In this document: piece by piece, positions 61,714-64,000 of the stretch | Layout of the letters: every line of letters starts with the position of its first letter | Position numbering within the stretch: position 1 is the first letter of the stretch | Origin: an uncultured Shewanella sp. | Lineage (GTDB): Bacteria; Pseudomonadota; Gammaproteobacteria; Enterobacterales; Shewanellaceae | NCBI RefSeq assembly: GCF_947501665.1 | Contig: NZ_CANMWS010000002.1 | Location: 186,001-250,000, forward strand | Direction of reading: 5' to 3' | Length of the DNA stretch: 64,000 bases | Made by a program: the position numbers and the translations under genes | Notes under the pieces: model-generated | Database searches by the model: none | Told to the model about the DNA's origin: nothing | What the model saw: only the letters and a program-made list of their open reading frames with translations

Positions 61714-61747
61714 ATAAAAAAGGCCTTTTAGCAATGTACTAAAATGC
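61714..61747 (-). terminator. Intrinsic terminator/attenuator after the precursor gene
   Basis: On the minus strand GCATTTTAG pairs with CTAAAAGGC (one mismatch, 7-nt loop TACATTG), followed by CTTTTTTATT. It lies about 20-50 bp after the precursor stop and before the amidohydrolase start. Partial read-through would give much more precursor than enzyme message, as is common in RiPP operons. Confidence 0.7.
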
Positions 61748-61764
61748 CGCAGATCATAAAGCCA

Positions 61765-62592
61765 TTAACAGCAAGTAAAAGGATAAGAGTTACCATCATC
61801 ATTATATGCAGCTAACGCAATAGGCAACACAGCTTTATCATTTTGGTTGCCATTAGGATTATGTGGTTTTTTCGGTTTACCAAGTGAAATCACATTGGCC
61901 GGATATTGATTAACACAATCACAAGTGCTATTGAGTTTAAAAGGTTTGTTATCTTTGAAATTAATGAAAAAATTCCATGGGTTATTATAACCAAACCACT
62001 TCGATAAAATCGGCGTTTTATCTGAATTATCACCATTTTTATTAATAATGCTTGCTTTAAAACTTTCATCCTCCCAATAAAGTGAGATAGCTCGTAATAC
62101 TACAGCGGAAAAATCCAGTAAATCAAAATCTGCGACTCCCATTGTTAATATACTGGGGATAGGGATATTTTTTTCATTAAGTAAATCAACTATCGATTGC
62201 TGACTGTCGTCATCAAACAACATTTCAAAATTCGATTTTATTTTCCCCATAAAAGTAGGAAAAATAAAATTATACTTTGCTAAAGCTTCCACCCTATATT
62301 CAATGCCAGGATCTTCTGGAAAATAAATGATTAAGCGATCATCGTCTCCTACCCAACGTCCAGTTTGAATAGGATCCCAATGTAAATTGGCACCATCATC
62401 CTTTAAAAAGTTAATCACTAAATTTTTCCAAGGATTAATAAACTGCTTAGGAGAGCCAGAATTGTTTTCTAAGAAAGTGAGAATACTGCTTTCGCCCTCT
62501 TTATGAAATATATCAGCAAATTGAGGATCAACCCATGATTTTGCCACTGCAGACAAATAGGCTGTTTTGAAACTTAGAATAGTATTACTCAT
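61765..62592 (-). CDS. TOMM precursor, nitrile-hydratase-leader-like (BMA_0021/0022 type)
   Basis: The 275-residue protein is a candidate RiPP precursor. It contains two related leader-type units: FKTAYLSAVAKSWVDPQF (8-25) with INPWKNLVINF (52-62), and FSAVVLRAISLYWEDESF (161-178) with NNPWNFFINF (203-212). The [A]xxxWxDpxF pattern is that of nitrile-hydratase-like leader peptides (family TIGR03795 from memory). The C-terminal tail is Gly/Asn/Pro-rich and ends NDDGNSYPFTCC, so Ser269, Thr273, Cys274 and Cys275 are the natural cyclisation sites; Cys224 and Cys226 (STCDC) are others. AGAAGG lies 7 nt before the ATG. It precedes the terminator and the modifying enzymes. It is not an active nitrile hydratase: no metal-binding CxxCSC. 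Confidence 0.85.
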   Translation of the reverse strand: MSNTILSFKTAYLSAVAKSWVDPQFADIFHKEGESSILTFLENNSGSPKQFINPWKNLVINFLKDDGANLHWDPIQTGRWVGDDDRLIIYFPEDPGIEYRVEALAKYNFIFPTFMGKIKSNFEMLFDDDSQQSIVDLLNEKNIPIPSILTMGVADFDLLDFSAVVLRAISLYWEDESFKASIINKNGDNSDKTPILSKWFGYNNPWNFFINFKDNKPFKLNSTCDCVNQYPANVISLGKPKKPHNPNGNQNDKAVLPIALAAYNDDGNSYPFTCC

Positions 62593-62620
62593 TACTTACC
62601 TTCTCATTTTAAATTAAATA

Positions 62621-64000
62621 TTATTGAATAAGATCAACATTTTTCATCCACTGTTTTTTTATTAATAATGCTTCTTTTAAAAATAAATACGCTTTTTGTT
62701 TTTTTGCTAGCTGAATGGATGTCTGTAAAAGTGCCTCCCCTCTCTCACACTGACCATTTTTTTGGCTTAGCAATACCAACGCCAAAGTGTTATTAACGAT
62801 AGGTAAGGCTGCCATTTCATTATTTTTAATTGACTTTTCATAGGATAATTCCATCAAAAATAGTGCTTCATCAATACGAGATAAAGCCAACAGTTTTTTA
62901 GCAATAAAATGAATATACCAACCTGTTGCAAAATCATAATCTGAATGACATAACGTCATTACGCTCTGCTTGGCTTTATCTAAATTTCCCCTTGCTGTCT
63001 CAAGTAAAATATCAATATAAAGGGTATAAAATATCGGATTATCGGCTTGATAATATTGCTGATAATAGTCTTCACAGATTTTTATCACCTCATCATCATT
63101 CCCCTTAAAGCTCATACATAAAGCATAAAAAATATGAGCAGCTACACAAGATACGGAATAATGACCGTCGCAAGATAAATCAACCGCTGATTGTGCCAGT
63201 ATTATCGCTTTATCTAATTGATCAATATGTAAATAAGATAGAGATAGCATGCCTAAGCAATAAGGTTTAAAGTCGGTATTATTTTCCATAAACAATTGTT
63301 GTGGTGCAGCATCATATAAACTAATGGCTGCTTCGAACTTTTCTATCGAATGATGGAATTCCCCCGTTAACTGATAATTTTGCGCCAAGAAGCACAAGGT
63401 TGGCACATGATATTCTTGATAATCATCCACATTATATTGCGTTAATAGTGCCTCACCGAACTCTCTTGCGAGTTGATACTGAGATGAGTGATGCAAATGT
63501 AAAAAATGGAGAAATTCACTGGTCATTTTTAAACGATGACACAATTCCTTCTTATCTTCTTGAATATGACTTGGAAGCACTAACAAGGTTTTTTGAATAT
63601 CTTTGCTCCATTGATGGGCTCGCTCAGAGGTATAACTATTCACCACAAGCTCAGAAGAAATACTCATTTCATAACATATTAATCTTGAATAATCTCGTCC
63701 CTCAATTTCAGGTATATGTTTTATCCAATCCAGTAATTGTGCTGTTAAATTTAATACTTCTGAATTTGCTCCTGCTGTTGACAGATGCTTCAAAGCCACT
63801 AATCCTTGAGCTGTTGCCTGAGTAAATTCCTGTGCATAAGAAAAATGTAGCGCAACTTCCATTGCACTATACTCTTCAGCTTGAAGTAATTCATGAGCAA
63901 TTAAGCCATGAAAATACTGTCGACTTCGATGGCCAATAGTGGCATAGGCAGCCTCTCGAACTAAGGCATGCTTAAAAATATAACGATCCCCTTTTACTTG
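62621..64000 (-). CDS. C-terminal part of large ATPase/TPR regulator (5' end outside window)
   Basis: The frame is open across all 460 codons from the window edge to the stop at 62621; the ATG at 63862 is internal. The edge region reads YIFKHALVREAAYATIGHRS, the F-x-HAL-x-x-(E/D)AAY motif found after the AAA/STAND ATPase of adenylate-cyclase-like and TOMM kinase/cyclase regulators. The rest is helical with TPR character (YDVDDYQEYHVPTL..., repeated A-x-x-LSYLHIDQLDKAI, AAIHIF). In Burkholderia TOMM loci a kinase/cyclase fusion (TIGR03903) sits here; kinase and cyclase parts would lie beyond the window, so this is unproven. It ends 28 bp before the precursor gene. Confidence 0.72.
   Translation of the reverse strand, partial: QVKGDRYIFKHALVREAAYATIGHRSRQYFHGLIAHELLQAEEYSAMEVALHFSYAQEFTQATAQGLVALKHLSTAGANSEVLNLTAQLLDWIKHIPEIEGRDYSRLICYEMSISSELVVNSYTSERAHQWSKDIQKTLLVLPSHIQEDKKELCHRLKMTSEFLHFLHLHHSSQYQLAREFGEALLTQYNVDDYQEYHVPTLCFLAQNYQLTGEFHHSIEKFEAAISLYDAAPQQLFMENNTDFKPYCLGMLSLSYLHIDQLDKAIILAQSAVDLSCDGHYSVSCVAAHIFYALCMSFKGNDDEVIKICEDYYQQYYQADNPIFYTLYIDILLETARGNLDKAKQSVMTLCHSDYDFATGWYIHFIAKKLLALSRIDEALFLMELSYEKSIKNNEMAALPIVNNTLALVLLSQKNGQCERGEALLQTSIQLAKKQKAYLFLKEALLIKKQWMKNVDLIQ

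Noticed and set aside
61765..62592. Nitrile hydratase alpha subunit as an enzyme
   Set aside because: The likeness is limited to the leader-type helices; the metal-binding CxxCSC motif is absent, and the context is a YcaO locus.
63400..63825. 141-codon plus-strand ORF near the right end
   Set aside because: It is antisense to the well-supported open frame of the ATPase/TPR gene.

Overview
The window looks like chromosome of a low-GC marine gammaproteobacterium of the Shewanella type (Shewanellaceae). The evidence is gene order and protein sequence: recA-recX-alaS-csrA beside an Arg/Ser tRNA array, mutS facing rpoS-nlpD-pcm-surE-truD-ispF-ispD-ftsB, then eno, pyrG, mazG, relA, rlmD and a divergent barA, recN with SOS boxes, a periplasmic catalase with an ankyrin partner, the riboflavin/nusB/thiL/pgpA block, nrdR, glyA and ettA. 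This is a call from recognition, not from a database search. Almost everything before 52 kb is ordinary housekeeping DNA.

Layout. 1-8.6 kb: start of purE, a degenerate GAF-GGDEF membrane protein, two small lipoproteins, gshA, an M16 zinc-protease lipoprotein, a YqaA-like membrane protein and a small membrane protein. 8.7-9.4 kb: six minus-strand tRNAs (Ser-GCU, four Arg-ACG, Ser-GCU) behind one strong promoter, ending in a terminator. 9.4-10.6 kb: gene-free, possibly an old dispersed repeat. 10.6-15.9 kb: csrA, alaS, recX (no ordinary start codon) and recA under a LexA box. 16.2-33.1 kb: mutS, then a long minus-strand series of stationary-phase, isoprenoid, glycolysis, CTP and stringent-response genes. 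33.2-42.1 kb: barA, a YjaG-like gene, an AEC transporter behind a possible leader ORF, recN with three LexA boxes, and katB-ankB. 42.2-51.9 kb: pgpA, thiL, nusB, ribH, ribBA, ribE, ribD, nrdR, glyA and ettA.

The accessory part is 52.0-64.0 kb, all on the minus strand. It is a candidate RiPP locus of the thiazole/oxazole-modified microcin (TOMM) type. In transcription order: the C-terminal part of a large ATPase/TPR regulator that runs off the window, a 275-residue nitrile-hydratase-leader-like precursor ending in FTCC, an intrinsic terminator, an amidohydrolase, a cyclodehydratase with an RRE-like N-terminus and a YcaO C-terminus, an FHA plus winged-helix regulator, a lipoprotein alkylsulfatase (metallo-beta-lactamase fold) and a type I sulfatase. 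The parts known to me from Burkholderia-type TOMM loci are the precursor family, the cyclodehydratase and the kinase/cyclase regulator. What stands out here is an internally duplicated precursor, an E1-like domain that seems to lack its zinc cysteines, an FHA partner for a possible Ser/Thr kinase, and two unrelated sulfatases at the end of the locus. Whether the sulfatases belong to the same system is inference.
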